Counted from the stretch's first letter, positions 33,842 to 43,034 are shown. The stretch: 49,102 nt of DNA from an uncultured Lachnospiraceae bacterium (GCA_910578795.1 CAJTSD010000028.1:1-49102), one strand, 5' to 3'. A program made the numbers and translations. Notes: a model not told the origin generated them from the sequence alone.

Positions 33842-34978
33842 TTATTTCATCACGACATCATTCCATGAATCAGAAGGAACAAGCGCTACATAAGTTTTAC
33901 CAGTATTCAGCTCAATCTGCTCGCCCGTTGTCTTATCAAGGTAGATTGTAGGCTCACTTTCGCCTGCCTTTATCCATGTTACCTCAATAGCCTTTCCGTT
34001 TGTAATATAGTATGCATCACGTCCAGAATCAATTGCATTATAAATTAAATAACCATTCTCATCAAGCTGCGAAAAAGTGGTATCCTGTATCAGCAGATTC
34101 TTAAACGTAAGCTGTGCATTGCCATGCTGCGGATCTGTATGCGCCTTTCCATACTCGAAATAATCATATGTTCCAGTCTCACTGTTATACTCCAGTCTTG
34201 AGCTGTTGTGAGGGAACGGAAGCTCTATCTCCGTGCAGTCAATTGTGTCGCCAACATCCGCCAGGTCAATCTCCGTATCCGAGAAGAAATAGTGCTGTCC
34301 AGGATAATATTCATTATATTCTGTACTGTATTTTGAGTTGCTGAACATCTTGTCCAAATCACCTGCGCAGACATATTCCGTAAACTCTCTTGATTTTCCA
34401 TTATTTACACGTGAAAATCCGCCGCTAAAGTTTGCGGAATATTTCTTTGCAATCCAATCATTAATATAGAAAGGACCGCCATCGTGACAAAGTACTGCGT
34501 TCCACTCTGCCGCAAGCATAATATTCGTTGAACGTGTACTACGAATGCTTCCGAACTGTTCTATCTTGCCCCAATCCTTCACAATCGCCATAAAACGCGT
34601 AATTCTGCCGTTTGCAGTACTGTTCATTATCTCATATACCACGTCCGCCTCCGTCATGCCATAATGTGGAAGTGCGGTTGATTCATTATCTACCATAATC
34701 GCCACTGGACGCTGATCTTTTAAGCTCTCATCAATCCACTCATTCGTAATTTCACTGCGGTACATCCCCTCGCGGTTTTCCTCCTCAGGAGCGCTGCTTT
34801 CGGTTTCCTCCTGCACCTGCGTTTCAGTGTCGTTTCCTGAATTTCCCATGTCATTAAAATCAATTTCCGTTGCAGGCTCATCATTATTGGTCTTGTTTCC
34901 GCATGCTGTCATTGTGGAAGCCGCCAAAGCCATTACCATAAATAAAGCCATGCCTTTTTTCATGTTCATTCTTTTCAT
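33842..34978 (-). CDS. DUF3048-domain lipoprotein (YerB-like)
   Basis: A 378-residue exported protein. The signal peptide ends in a lipobox STMTAC (Cys26), then an acidic, low-complexity linker (about 27-70), then the DUF3048 domain: RPVAIMVDNESTALPHYGM, ADVVYEIMN, GSIRSTRS, CHDGGPFY and the C-terminal subdomain with YYITNGKAIEVTW. It is related to B. subtilis YerB, of unknown function. GGGGAG lies 8 bases before the ATG. Confidence 0.9.
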   Translation of the reverse strand: MKRMNMKKGMALFMVMALAASTMTACGNKTNNDEPATEIDFNDMGNSGNDTETQVQEETESSAPEEENREGMYRSEITNEWIDESLKDQRPVAIMVDNESTALPHYGMTEADVVYEIMNSTANGRITRFMAIVKDWGKIEQFGSIRSTRSTNIMLAAEWNAVLCHDGGPFYINDWIAKKYSANFSGGFSRVNNGKSREFTEYVCAGDLDKMFSNSKYSTEYNEYYPGQHYFFSDTEIDLADVGDTIDCTEIELPFPHNSSRLEYNSETGTYDYFEYGKAHTDPQHGNAQLTFKNLLIQDTTFSQLDENGYLIYNAIDSGRDAYYITNGKAIEVTWIKAGESEPTIYLDKTTGEQIELNTGKTYVALVPSDSWNDVVMK

Positions 34979-35024
34979 GATTCTTCTCCCCTTTGTTAAA
35001 AATTACTTACATAACCCTTTTTCA

Positions 35025-35043
35025 AAACAACAAGTTGTTGTTT
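35025..35043 (-). terminator. Possible terminator of the SRP RNA
   Basis: AAACAAC/GTTGTTT arms form an A-T-rich hairpin about 17 bases past the RNA 3' end, followed on the minus strand by TTTTG. It is weak but in the right place. Confidence 0.4.
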
Positions 35044-35059
35044 AACAAATGTTGTTCAT

Positions 35060-35325
35060 ACCGCGCGGACGGCTTCGAGCCCTATGCCCATGCACGTTAC
35101 CTTTACAGCCTGCTCCGCCAGGCACCCTCACGGCACATATGAAATCCACCTTAGTGCTGCTATATTCCTATCCTGACACGGTTCGATGGCACATATTGCG
35201 CAAGACCCAAACTTCAACGCCGCTTATAAAGGGCAGCTGCATCAACGCAGACCCTCTTGCCGTCCATCACTCCAACTATAGCGGATTGATGGTACAGGGC
35301 ACCGCTACCGCCCCAGCTGCACGGT
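35060..35325 (-). ncRNA. ffs: Signal recognition particle RNA, long Gram-positive form
   Basis: Core of the SRP that targets membrane and exported proteins with Ffh. On the minus strand the conserved apical domain reads GTGTCAGGATAGGAATATAG followed by CAGCACTAAG, with the asymmetric loop and a GGAA tetraloop. The 5' end (ACCGTGC) pairs with the 3' end (GCGCGGT, 35066-35060), and the Alu-type part GGGGCGGTAGCGGTGCCC is near the 5' end. The length (about 266) fits the large Firmicutes form. A good promoter predicts the 5' end at 35325. The open frames over this stretch are not genes. Confidence 0.92.
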
Positions 35326-35331
35326 GTTTTT

Positions 35332-35361
35332 ATTATACTCTTTTCAATAGTGATTCGTCAA
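35332..35361 (-). promoter_or_regulatory. ffs: Promoter of the SRP RNA
   Basis: TTGACG (35361-35356), 18 bases, consensus TATAAT (35337-35332) on the minus strand. The predicted start is the A at 35325, the first base of the terminal helix. Confidence 0.8.
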
Positions 35362-35633
35362 TGAAATTCATCTTTTTTTAATATAATTATGTCAACTATT
35401 GCCATTCAGAAAATTTCAGTCCTGCATATCTGCTAAATTCCGCGTTGTAAAATTACATAACTAAACCCAATATATTTTTATCTCTCCACGATAGTATATC
35501 CTACAACCGCCAAATTATTAAAACTGCTCATAAGTAAAAGCATTTGCCACATAATTTGTGCCATATTTAAAAAAAAAGCCAAACGCCAGCAGCAAGATAA
35601 CCCCCATCGGAACAAAAGCTTCACAGACAGCAA

Positions 35634-35670
35634 AAAACTACACCGGATTTAATCAAACCAGTGTAGTTTT
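35634..35670 (-). terminator. Terminator of the methyltransferase gene
   Basis: AAAACTACACCGG (35634-35646) pairs with CCAGTGTAGTTTT (35658-35670), one mismatch; on the minus strand GTGTAGTTTTTT gives the T-run. Between here and the SRP promoter (35362-35633) I see no gene, only A-T-rich sequence. Confidence 0.85.
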
Positions 35671-35680
35671 GTACTTTTTA

Positions 35681-36568
35681 TCAATCTACAACATTTTCAC
35701 GAGACACCCTGCGTATCAGCTCCATACGCTCCTCGTCACGCATTACAGGGCGCTGCTGCGCCTTTCGCATTGACACAATAAACTCTTCCGCCGTCGTGTC
35801 ATACAATGTTTCTATTTTTAAATCAATCAGCTCATACTCCCACAGCTCATAAATCAGCAGTTCAAACGACGCTGGCGTAAAGACATTTTGGTGAAAATCG
35901 CGGGCGCCCTTTACCCCTACACTTTCTTTATAGTTTTTACGGTTGAACTCCTCATCATGGATAAACGCATAGTCTTTTTTGATTTTTTTATCCTGCGTTC
36001 TTGGCCACGACTCCCGCCCGTCCCTGCGGGTAACATGGTTCCAGTAATCCGTCAGCGCTCCCATCGAACCAAACTGTTCATTGGAAAGATAGTCATTGAT
36101 AACCTTTCCGGTCGTCGTTACCATTCGGAAATGATCCAGCGTAAACCGCTTGTCCGGCACGGCAACCGACAAAATTCCATTTGGTTTCAGCATACTGGAA
36201 CAGTCTTTTAAAAATCCAATAAAATCCGGTACATGTTCAATCACATGTGACGCAATGATATAATCATAGCTGCCGCATTTCCCTGTTACCTGCGCATACG
36301 AACGCCCGTCCCAAATGTAATCCACTTCCTCAATCCTGCTTGTATCAAGCCCCATACCCTGATACTTTGCAACCAACTCTTCCCGGCTTAACCAATCTAC
36401 AATTTCAACATGATAGCCCTCGCTTTTCGGCGCACAGGGACGAAGCGACGGTCCGATTTCCAAACCAAACTGCTCCTTTGTAATCCCTGTAAGCATTCTG
36501 CCAAAATGATCCTCATCACGTTTTTGTGCCGCCTTTTGCTCCTGCATCCCTCTCAGCCTGCCAAACAT
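35681..36568 (-). CDS. Class I SAM-dependent methyltransferase
   Basis: A 295-residue protein with a Rossmann methyltransferase fold: FGLEIGPSLRP (SAM-binding loop), VEIVDW, YDYIIASHVIEHVPD and LKPNGILSVAVPD. It resembles methyltransferases encoded in cell-surface polysaccharide loci, but there is no such locus here. The substrate is unknown. AGGGG lies 8 bases upstream of the ATG. It has its own terminator and lies downstream of an unrelated small gene. Confidence 0.82.
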   Translation of the reverse strand: MFGRLRGMQEQKAAQKRDEDHFGRMLTGITKEQFGLEIGPSLRPCAPKSEGYHVEIVDWLSREELVAKYQGMGLDTSRIEEVDYIWDGRSYAQVTGKCGSYDYIIASHVIEHVPDFIGFLKDCSSMLKPNGILSVAVPDKRFTLDHFRMVTTTGKVINDYLSNEQFGSMGALTDYWNHVTRRDGRESWPRTQDKKIKKDYAFIHDEEFNRKNYKESVGVKGARDFHQNVFTPASFELLIYELWEYELIDLKIETLYDTTAEEFIVSMRKAQQRPVMRDEERMELIRRVSRENVVD

Positions 36569-36710
36569 AAGCCCTTCCCCTCTCTGTGCAAAAGCACTGA
36601 TTTTGCTGTCTTTTATGCTCTTAGGGACATTATATTTCCCTGAAAAAGATTTTGCAAGCTTTTTATTCTCATATGCGAAAACTCTTCCTATGCAGCTTGA
36701 TAATCAACAA

Positions 36711-36743
36711 AAAACTACACCGACCTTATTCAAAGCCGGTGTA
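36711..36743 (-). terminator. Terminator downstream of the 188-residue protein gene
   Basis: TACACCG (36716-36722) pairs with CGGTGTA (36737-36743); on the minus strand it runs into GTAGTTTTTTG. The sequence AAAACTACACCG is shared with the terminator at 35634. Confidence 0.8.
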
Positions 36744-36753
36744 ATGTTCATGC

Positions 36754-37320
36754 CTAAATCGACATTCCCCAATATTTCTTCTGCCTGCGTTTCCTGCGCG
36801 CAAGAATTTCATAATACATTAAAACCGTCACAAGCTCCCGTATCCACGACTCTTTCTCACTCCAGGGTGCGCGTTCCGTCAACGTATCGGCAGTCACAAT
36901 CGTACCCATATCCGGCTGCATCTCCATCTCCTGTCTTGGCTGCACATTGACACTGGCATTCCCGTTCTCCTTGTCCTCGTTTGTTTTAATCACGGTCATC
37001 ACGCTTGAAACCATGCGTTGTATGCTCAATTTGTCTGGATACTGGTCATAAATAAAGCTGCCATCGTAATCCATTTTGTCAACCACACTACTAATCACGC
37101 CCTGATAATTTTTCGCATATGTAGGATACATCTGCTGCAAATATTCCATATCCTCCAGTATTCTGTCCTCCAGAAGCATCATCGGCTGCCCCACAGGCTG
37201 CTGTGCAGATTGCGCTCCCCATTGCCCATATCCCTGATATGGCATACCATTATTTGGCATACCATCATAGGGCATATCGCGATACCCCATATAAAAAGGA
37301 AATGCTTTATAATAATCCAT
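36754..37320 (-). CDS. Uncharacterised protein with Met/Gly/Tyr/Pro-rich N terminus
   Basis: A 188-residue protein. The first 45 residues are low complexity with short repeats (MPYDGMPNNGMPYQGYG), then a helical part (MMLLEDRILEDMEYLQQMYP, about 46-120), an acidic/Asn-rich linker, and a C-terminal helix ending in a very basic stretch ARRKRRQKKYWG. Neither a signal peptide nor a membrane helix is seen. The composition recalls spore or coat-associated proteins of Firmicutes, which is only an impression. GAGGAG lies 8 bases before the ATG. Confidence 0.72.
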   Translation of the reverse strand: MDYYKAFPFYMGYRDMPYDGMPNNGMPYQGYGQWGAQSAQQPVGQPMMLLEDRILEDMEYLQQMYPTYAKNYQGVISSVVDKMDYDGSFIYDQYPDKLSIQRMVSSVMTVIKTNEDKENGNASVNVQPRQEMEMQPDMGTIVTADTLTERAPWSEKESWIRELVTVLMYYEILARRKRRQKKYWGMSI

Positions 37321-37379
37321 TTTACGAGCTCCTCGTTTTTATGATTATCATATGCATTTCCCTGATTATTCGTTCGTAA

Positions 37380-38495
37380 TTAATATTTTATCCGAAAATT
37401 CACCTTCGCTGACAACGGCACACTCACCCTGTTTGCCCCGTCAACAACCGTCGGAAGGTACAACGCTTCATTTCCGTTTGCGTCAACGAGATAAACATAC
37501 ACCGTCTGACCGACAGCCGCCTCCGGCAAAAGAACATTCGCCGTTATCGCCGTACCGATTATCCCTGGCTCCGCAAAGCGAATCTCCTTCTCATGCAACG
37601 CGCCAACTGATTTCGTCGTACACATATAGCTAAGCTCCGTTCCGAAAAACAACGAATTATCCATATCGCCATAGAACGTAAAGCTTGCGTCCGCACCATA
37701 CGAAACATTCAGCGCCATACCCGGTCTTGTATTCAAAACAGCAATCGCTGCCGCGTCAACATAGCAGTTAAAGCCTCCGATACTCATATTCATCGTGTTG
37801 CCTGAACCATTCTGCAAATCCTTTGCCGTAAAAGTACCAAGTTTGTTCGTTATCGCCGCCCATCCGAATATCTGTTCGCATTTCAGATTCGTCGTGGCAA
37901 TCTGACTCATCACACCGTCCATACCCTCTGCAACCCAGTTCGCATACAAAATCAAATCATACTTCGGCATGGTGATGGTCGTCACCGCCGACGGATAAAT
38001 CCTTCCGTCAGAAGCAAGCCAACCCGCAAAACGAAATCCCGGAACTACCCCGGCATCAACCGTTACTTTTGTATTTGGAGCATACGAACCCGAGCCGTTT
38101 TTCAAAGAAAAGCTACCCAAAACAGACAAATTTTTCTTATTTGCAATCGCTTGGTCCTGCGCGGAACCAGTTATGAAATATACATAAATCTCATGATTTC
38201 TCTTCACGTTATGAAACGTATATTCTGTCACAGCTCCAATATTTTGCCCGTCAACCGTAACATAATTCACCCTATGCCCTGCATCAGGATAAATATGATA
38301 GGTTTTGTCGTCTCCTTCCTTCACATTAATCGTTCCTTCATCCGTAATACCGCCTCCTGCAGCAGCTTTTGCAGTAATGTGATGTGTTTCCCTTGCGTTT
38401 ACCGTAATTCCACTAAAAGGCACAACAAACGCCAGCAATATCGTAAGCGTCAGCACAGACACTGCTATTTTTATAACCTTTCCACAAACTTTCAT
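37380..38495 (-). CDS. Secreted protein with InlB-type beta repeats
   Basis: A 371-residue exported protein. A long signal peptide or N-terminal anchor (KIAVSVLTLTILLAFVVPFSG) is followed by two modules of the InlB/Listeria-Bacteroides repeat kind: GHRVNYVTVDG with YTFHNVKRNHEIYVYF, and GFRFAGWLASDGRIYP with ITMPKYDLILYANW. The C-terminal 170 residues are beta-rich and unassigned. It could be a surface adhesin-like or regulatory protein. The ATG at 38495 has GGGAGG at good spacing; the frame is open 12 codons upstream, over the atp terminator. Confidence 0.8.
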   Translation of the reverse strand: MKVCGKVIKIAVSVLTLTILLAFVVPFSGITVNARETHHITAKAAAGGGITDEGTINVKEGDDKTYHIYPDAGHRVNYVTVDGQNIGAVTEYTFHNVKRNHEIYVYFITGSAQDQAIANKKNLSVLGSFSLKNGSGSYAPNTKVTVDAGVVPGFRFAGWLASDGRIYPSAVTTITMPKYDLILYANWVAEGMDGVMSQIATTNLKCEQIFGWAAITNKLGTFTAKDLQNGSGNTMNMSIGGFNCYVDAAAIAVLNTRPGMALNVSYGADASFTFYGDMDNSLFFGTELSYMCTTKSVGALHEKEIRFAEPGIIGTAITANVLLPEAAVGQTVYVYLVDANGNEALYLPTVVDGANRVSVPLSAKVNFRIKY

Positions 38496-38522
38496 AGCAA
38501 TCCTCCCTTCCCGTCGGTTTTG

Positions 38523-38559
38523 AAAAGCCACCGTCTAAGTCCCTCCTCAGACAGTGGCT
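38523..38559 (-). terminator. Terminator of the ATP synthase operon
   Basis: AGCCAC (38526-38531) and GTCT pair with AGAC and GTGGCT (38554-38559). On the minus strand the stem ends in GGTGGCTTTTC. It lies 26 bases after the atpC stop. Confidence 0.8.
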
Positions 38560-38584
38560 CTCACAAAGTCAATAACCTTTATTT

Positions 38585-38989
38585 TTATTTCAATGTAGCG
38601 GCATTAATACGCGCAACCGCCCTCATCAACGCCGCCTGAGCCCTGTCAAGGTCAATATTCGCGCTGCGCTCGGCAAGTCTGCCCTCGGCTCTTTGCCTTG
38701 CCTCCTCGGCACGCTCCTTGTCAATCTCCTCCGGCCACTCGATAATCTCCGCAAGAATCGTAATCTCCTCCGGAAGAATCTGCACAAATCCTGCATGAAG
38801 CGCCGCGTTGCGCACATTCTCACCCTGTGTTATGGTAAGAATGCCGGGCTTTACAATCACCGTCAAAGGCGCATGCCCCGCATAGACGCCGATTTCGCCC
38901 TCCGTTGTATTGAATTCCACCATGTCCGCCTCTTCGTTAAAAAATTCACGGTCCGGTGTCACTATTGTAAGCTTGAACTTTTCAGCCAT
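38585..38989 (-). CDS. atpC: ATP synthase epsilon subunit
   Basis: Central-stalk subunit of F1 that couples and inhibits rotation. The 134-residue protein has the N-terminal beta sandwich (FKLTIVTPDREFF, GEIGVYAGHAPLTV) and the C-terminal two-helix domain (about 90-134). The ATG at 38989 has GGAG 8 bases upstream; the open frame further up runs through the hairpins and is not likely translated. Last gene of the atp operon. Confidence 0.95.
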   Translation of the reverse strand: MAEKFKLTIVTPDREFFNEEADMVEFNTTEGEIGVYAGHAPLTVIVKPGILTITQGENVRNAALHAGFVQILPEEITILAEIIEWPEEIDKERAEEARQRAEGRLAERSANIDLDRAQAALMRAVARINAATLK

Positions 38990-39017
38990 AGCAATAACTC
39001 CGCTCCTTTCCCAGTCT

Positions 39018-39074
39018 GCGAATTTGTGCTTATTGCACAAATTTGCCGTATGAAAAATCAACGATTTTTCATAC
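39018..39074. repeat. Two intercistronic hairpins, atpD-atpC junction
   Basis: GCGAATTTGTGC (39018-39029), loop TTATT, GCACAAATTTGC (39035-39046); one base later GTATGAAAAATC (39048-39059), loop AAC, GATTTTTCATAC (39063-39074), a perfect 12-bp stem ending 3 bases from the atpD stop. The first hairpin has the same arms as the one at 43035-43061. Confidence 0.85.
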
Positions 39075-39077
39075 TGC

Positions 39078-40469
39078 CTACTTGGCTCTTGCCACTACGT
39101 CATCAATTGTTCCGGCATTTAAGAAATGTCCCTCGGGAATATCATCATGCTTTCCTTCCATGATTTCCTTAAAGCCCCTGATTGTTTCCGCAATCGGTAC
39201 ATACTTACCCGGCATACCCGTAAACTGCTCCGCAACATGGAACGGCTGCGACAAAAATCGCTGAATCTTTCTCGCACGGTTTACCGTAATCTTATCCTCC
39301 TCTGACAACTCGTCCATACCGAGGATTGCGATAATATCCTGTAATTCCTTATACTTCTGAAGTACCTGCTGCACGCCGCGCGCTACTTCATAATGCTCCT
39401 GACCTACGATACGCGGGTCAAGGATTCTCGATGTAGACTCAAGCGGATCAACCGCAGGATAAATACCAAGCTCCACAATCGAACGCGAAAGCACGGTCGT
39501 TGCGTCCAAATGCGCGAACGTCGTTGCCGGAGCAGGGTCAGTCAAGTCATCGGCAGGCACATAAACAGCCTGTACCGAAGTGATAGAGCCGTTCTTTGTT
39601 GAAGTAATACGCTCCTGCAAAGCGCCCATCTCCGTCTGCAGCGTCGGCTGATAACCCACGGCAGAAGGCACACGTCCAAGCAGCGCCGAAACCTCGGAAC
39701 CAGCCTGTGTGAAACGGAAAATATTATCAATGAAAAGAAGCACGTCCTTTCCACCCTTATCACGGAAATATTCCGCCATCGTCAGTCCTGTCAGACCAAC
39801 TCGCATTCTTGCCCCGGGCGGCTCGTTCATCTGTCCGAATACCATCGCCGTCTTGCTGATAACGCCGGACTCCGTCATTTCATTATAAAGGTCATTACCC
39901 TCTCTCGTACGCTCACCAACGCCCGTAAATACCGAATATCCGTCATGCTCATTCGCGATATTGGTAATCAGCTCCTGAATAAGCACCGTCTTACCTACGC
40001 CGGCGCCGCCGAACAGACCAATCTTACCACCTCTCTGATAAGGGCAGAGCAGGTCAACGACCTTAATACCCGTTTCAAGCATTTCCGTCGAAGTTGCCTG
40101 TTCCTCAAATGTCGGCGCAGGTCTGTGAATCGGCTCATAGCCCTGTGCCGCAGGGGCAGGCTTATTATCTATCGGTTCGCCAAGTACGTTGAACATACGT
40201 CCAAGCGTACTCTCACCAACAGGAACCGTAATCGGCGCGCCTGTCGAAACAGCGTCCATACCTCTTACCAGTCCGTCCGTCGGTCCCATGGCGATACATC
40301 TTACCGTATCATCACCCAAATGCTGCGCAACCTCAATTGTCAGCTCCGTGCCATCCGTCCTTGTAATCTTAACTGCGTCATTCAGCTCAGGAAGCTGTCC
40401 CTCACTGAACTTTACATCAAGAACCGCACCGATAATCTGGGTAACTTTACCAATTATCTTATCTGCCAT
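39078..40469 (-). CDS. atpD: ATP synthase beta subunit
   Basis: Catalytic subunit of F1. The 463-residue protein has P-loop GGAGVGKT, the catalytic glutamate segment GERTREGNDLY, DNIFRFTQAGSEVSALLGR and the DELSEED motif of the C-terminal domain (GMDELSEEDK). The ATG at 40469 has GAGG about 10 bases upstream. It is bracketed by palindromic elements on both sides. Confidence 0.98.
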   Translation of the reverse strand: MADKIIGKVTQIIGAVLDVKFSEGQLPELNDAVKITRTDGTELTIEVAQHLGDDTVRCIAMGPTDGLVRGMDAVSTGAPITVPVGESTLGRMFNVLGEPIDNKPAPAAQGYEPIHRPAPTFEEQATSTEMLETGIKVVDLLCPYQRGGKIGLFGGAGVGKTVLIQELITNIANEHDGYSVFTGVGERTREGNDLYNEMTESGVISKTAMVFGQMNEPPGARMRVGLTGLTMAEYFRDKGGKDVLLFIDNIFRFTQAGSEVSALLGRVPSAVGYQPTLQTEMGALQERITSTKNGSITSVQAVYVPADDLTDPAPATTFAHLDATTVLSRSIVELGIYPAVDPLESTSRILDPRIVGQEHYEVARGVQQVLQKYKELQDIIAILGMDELSEEDKITVNRARKIQRFLSQPFHVAEQFTGMPGKYVPIAETIRGFKEIMEGKHDDIPEGHFLNAGTIDDVVARAK

Positions 40470-40519
40470 TTCTTTGTTTCCTCTCTCTATATTATTTTTT
40501 CTCGAAATTCAAGCCATGT

Positions 40520-40607
40520 GAAGAACGCCTGCCTTTGGCGTTCTTCTTAACGAAACTTAGAATTTCTTAGCCTGCGTACTTTGCAGAGTTAGAAATTCTT
40601 TTCGTTA
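40520..40607. repeat. Two-hairpin intercistronic element, atpG-atpD junction
   Basis: GAAGAACGCC (40520-40529), loop, GGCGTTCTTC (40537-40546); one base later the long hairpin with outer arms TAACGAAA (40548-40555) and TTTCGTTA (40600-40607), inner AGAATTTCT/AGAAATTCT, and tip CTGC(GTACTTT)GCAG. The atpG stop TAA (40605-40607) is part of the outer arm. About 37 of 44 core bases match the fabD-fabG element, and changed positions in the stem are compensated. Confidence 0.85.
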
Positions 40608-41456
40608 TGATATTGCCTGAGCACCCGCGATAATTTCTGTTAATTCCTGCGTAATCGCACTCTGACGCGCTCTGTTATAGAGCAGCGACAGATTAGAAAT
40701 AATCTCATCTGCATTGTTGGTCGCATTGTCCATCGCCTGCATTCTGGCGCCGTTTTCGCTCGCAACCGCCTCAACCATCGCCCCGTATATCAGACTTGTG
40801 ATATACTTCGGAATAATCAAGTCAATCGCTTCTTCCGTCTCCGGCTCAAAATCCAGCACCGCCTTGTCGTCAGCGCTGCGCTCGTCCTCAATCTTAATCG
40901 GAAGGAGCTTCAGCCTTGTAGGAATATGCGTCACGGTATTCTTAAAGCCCGTGTAAACAATGTAAATCTCGCCTACCTTACCACTCGAAAAATCACTGAG
41001 CACCTGACTGCTGATTGTCATCGCATCTGCATAGATAGGCTCCTCAATCGCCGCTGAGTAGTCGTTTCCCATCTGATAGCCAAGCCTTGCAAAGGTATCC
41101 CGTCCCTTACTTCCGATCGGGTAAATAATCAAATCGTCCTTATTCCAGTCATTGTCTTTGACAAGCTTGATAATATTGGAATTATAGCCTCCCGCAAGTC
41201 CCCTGTTTCCGGTAATCACAATCACCGCTTTCTTCGGGGAAACATTTTGCTTTAAGAACGGGTGATTAATATCCCCTGCCTTGGAAAGCATGGAAACCAC
41301 CGTATCATACATGCATTTAAAATAAGTCTTAGACTTCTCCGCACGTCCCTTCGCTCTTTGCAGTTTGACGGTGGAAACAAGCTTCATGGCCTTTGTAATC
41401 TGCTGCGTACTCTGTACGGAGCCCTTACGCCGTTTGATATCTCTCATAGAGGCCAT
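40605..41456 (-). CDS. atpG: ATP synthase gamma subunit
   Basis: Rotor shaft of F1. The 283-residue protein starts MASMRDIKRRKGSVQSTQQI with the conserved N-terminal helix (ITKAMKLVSTVKLQRA), has GNRGLAGGYNSN, and ends in the C-terminal helix (RMQAMDNATNNADEI, LYNRARQSAITQELTEI). GGGGGG lies about 11 bases upstream of the ATG. It follows atpA by 22 bases. Confidence 0.96.
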   Translation of the reverse strand: MASMRDIKRRKGSVQSTQQITKAMKLVSTVKLQRAKGRAEKSKTYFKCMYDTVVSMLSKAGDINHPFLKQNVSPKKAVIVITGNRGLAGGYNSNIIKLVKDNDWNKDDLIIYPIGSKGRDTFARLGYQMGNDYSAAIEEPIYADAMTISSQVLSDFSSGKVGEIYIVYTGFKNTVTHIPTRLKLLPIKIEDERSADDKAVLDFEPETEEAIDLIIPKYITSLIYGAMVEAVASENGARMQAMDNATNNADEIISNLSLLYNRARQSAITQELTEIIAGAQAIS

Positions 41457-41478
41457 AAATATTCAGTCCCCCCTTCTC

Positions 41479-42984
41479 TTATTGAAAACGTCCTTTAAAC
41501 TCTTCAATTGCTGCAACAAGCGTTTTTTCGGTTTCGTCTGAAATAACCTTTTCTTCCCTGATTGCCTTTGGCACCTGCGGATATTTCGTATCAAGGAACT
41601 CAAAGAGCTCCGCCTCAAACCGCGTAATCTCGCTGACAGGCACATCAAGCAGATATTTCTTCGTCGCTACAAACAAAATGATAACCTGATATTCCACAGC
41701 CATCGGCTTATACTGCGGCTGCTTTAGGATTTCCTTAATTCTCGCACCCTGCTCCAGTCGTTCCTTGGTATCCGGATCAAGATCCGAACCAAACTGTGCA
41801 AACGATGCAAGCTCTCTGTACTGGGCAAGCTCCGTACGAATCGGACCCGCAATCTTCTTCATCGCTTTGATTTGAGCGGAACCACCAACTCGGGAAACGG
41901 AAAGACCTGCGTTAACAGCCGGTCTGAAACCGGAATTAAACATCTCCGTCTCCAAATAGATCTGACCGTCCGTAATCGAAATTACGTTCGTCGGAATATA
42001 TGCGGAAACATCGCCCGCCTGTGTCTCAATAATTGGCAATGCCGTGATAGAACCTCCGCCGTACTCATCATTCATGCGGCATGCACGCTCAAGCAGTCTT
42101 GAGTGCAGATAGAATACGTCTCCAGGGAACGCCTCACGCCCGGGCGGACGCTTTAAGAGCAAAGAGAGTGTACGGTATGCAACCGCGTGCTTACTCAAGT
42201 CGTCGTAAATAATCAGCACGTCCTCTCCGTTCTCCATCCATTCCTCACCAATCGCACAGCCCGAATATGGTGCGATATACTGCAACGGAGCAAGCTCACT
42301 CGCCGTAGCGGCAACGATTGTCGTATAAGACATCGCGCCAAACTCCTCCAAAGTCTTTACAATGCTTGCAACGGTTGATGCCTTCTGACCGATTGCAACA
42401 TAGATACATTTCATGTTCTGACCCTTTTGGTTAATAATGGTATCGATGGCAATCGCAGTTTTACCTGTCTGTCTGTCACCGATAATCAGCTCACGCTGTC
42501 CTCTTCCGATCGGAACCATCGCATCAATAGCTTTAATACCGGTCTGCATCGGCGTATCAACGCCTTTTCTCGTAATAACACCGGATGCCACTCGTTCAAT
42601 CTGACGATATTTTGTAGTTGCGATAGGACCCTTGCCGTCAATCGGCTGACCAAGAGCATTGACTACACGACCAAGCATCGCGTCGCCTACGGGAACCTCC
42701 ACAACGCGGTTCGTCGTCTTTACGGTATCACCTTCATTAATGTTCTTGGAACTTCCAAGCAATACGGCGCCGACGTTGTCCTCCTCAAGGTTCATGACCA
42801 TGCCGTAAACCTCGCCGGGGAACTCAAGAAGCTCGCCCTGCATTGCCTTTTCCAGTCCATGTACACGTGCAATACCATCTGCCACCTGAATAACCGTACC
42901 GACTTCCGATACTTCCAAGTCAGCGGCATATCTCTTAATCTGATCCTTAATCACAGAACTAATTTCTTCTGGTCTTAAATTCAT
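41479..42984 (-). CDS. atpA: ATP synthase alpha subunit
   Basis: Non-catalytic nucleotide-binding F1 subunit, 501 residues. P-loop GDRQTGKT, DDLSKHAVAYR, RPPGREAFPGD and the C-terminal segment ELAQYRELASFAQFGSDLD are present. The ATG at 42984 (MNLRPEEISSVIKDQI) matches the family; an open frame runs 32 codons upstream through the hairpins, without a ribosome-binding site. Confidence 0.97.
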   Translation of the reverse strand: MNLRPEEISSVIKDQIKRYAADLEVSEVGTVIQVADGIARVHGLEKAMQGELLEFPGEVYGMVMNLEEDNVGAVLLGSSKNINEGDTVKTTNRVVEVPVGDAMLGRVVNALGQPIDGKGPIATTKYRQIERVASGVITRKGVDTPMQTGIKAIDAMVPIGRGQRELIIGDRQTGKTAIAIDTIINQKGQNMKCIYVAIGQKASTVASIVKTLEEFGAMSYTTIVAATASELAPLQYIAPYSGCAIGEEWMENGEDVLIIYDDLSKHAVAYRTLSLLLKRPPGREAFPGDVFYLHSRLLERACRMNDEYGGGSITALPIIETQAGDVSAYIPTNVISITDGQIYLETEMFNSGFRPAVNAGLSVSRVGGSAQIKAMKKIAGPIRTELAQYRELASFAQFGSDLDPDTKERLEQGARIKEILKQPQYKPMAVEYQVIILFVATKKYLLDVPVSEITRFEAELFEFLDTKYPQVPKAIREEKVISDETEKTLVAAIEEFKGRFQ

Positions 42985-43034
42985 AATGGATCTGCACCTT
43001 TCTATTTTATTTTGAACAAATGTAAATATTTCCT

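Noticed and set aside
35049..35381. Plus-strand open frame of 110 codons
   Set aside because: It lies across the SRP RNA, whose conserved core and promoter are on the other strand.
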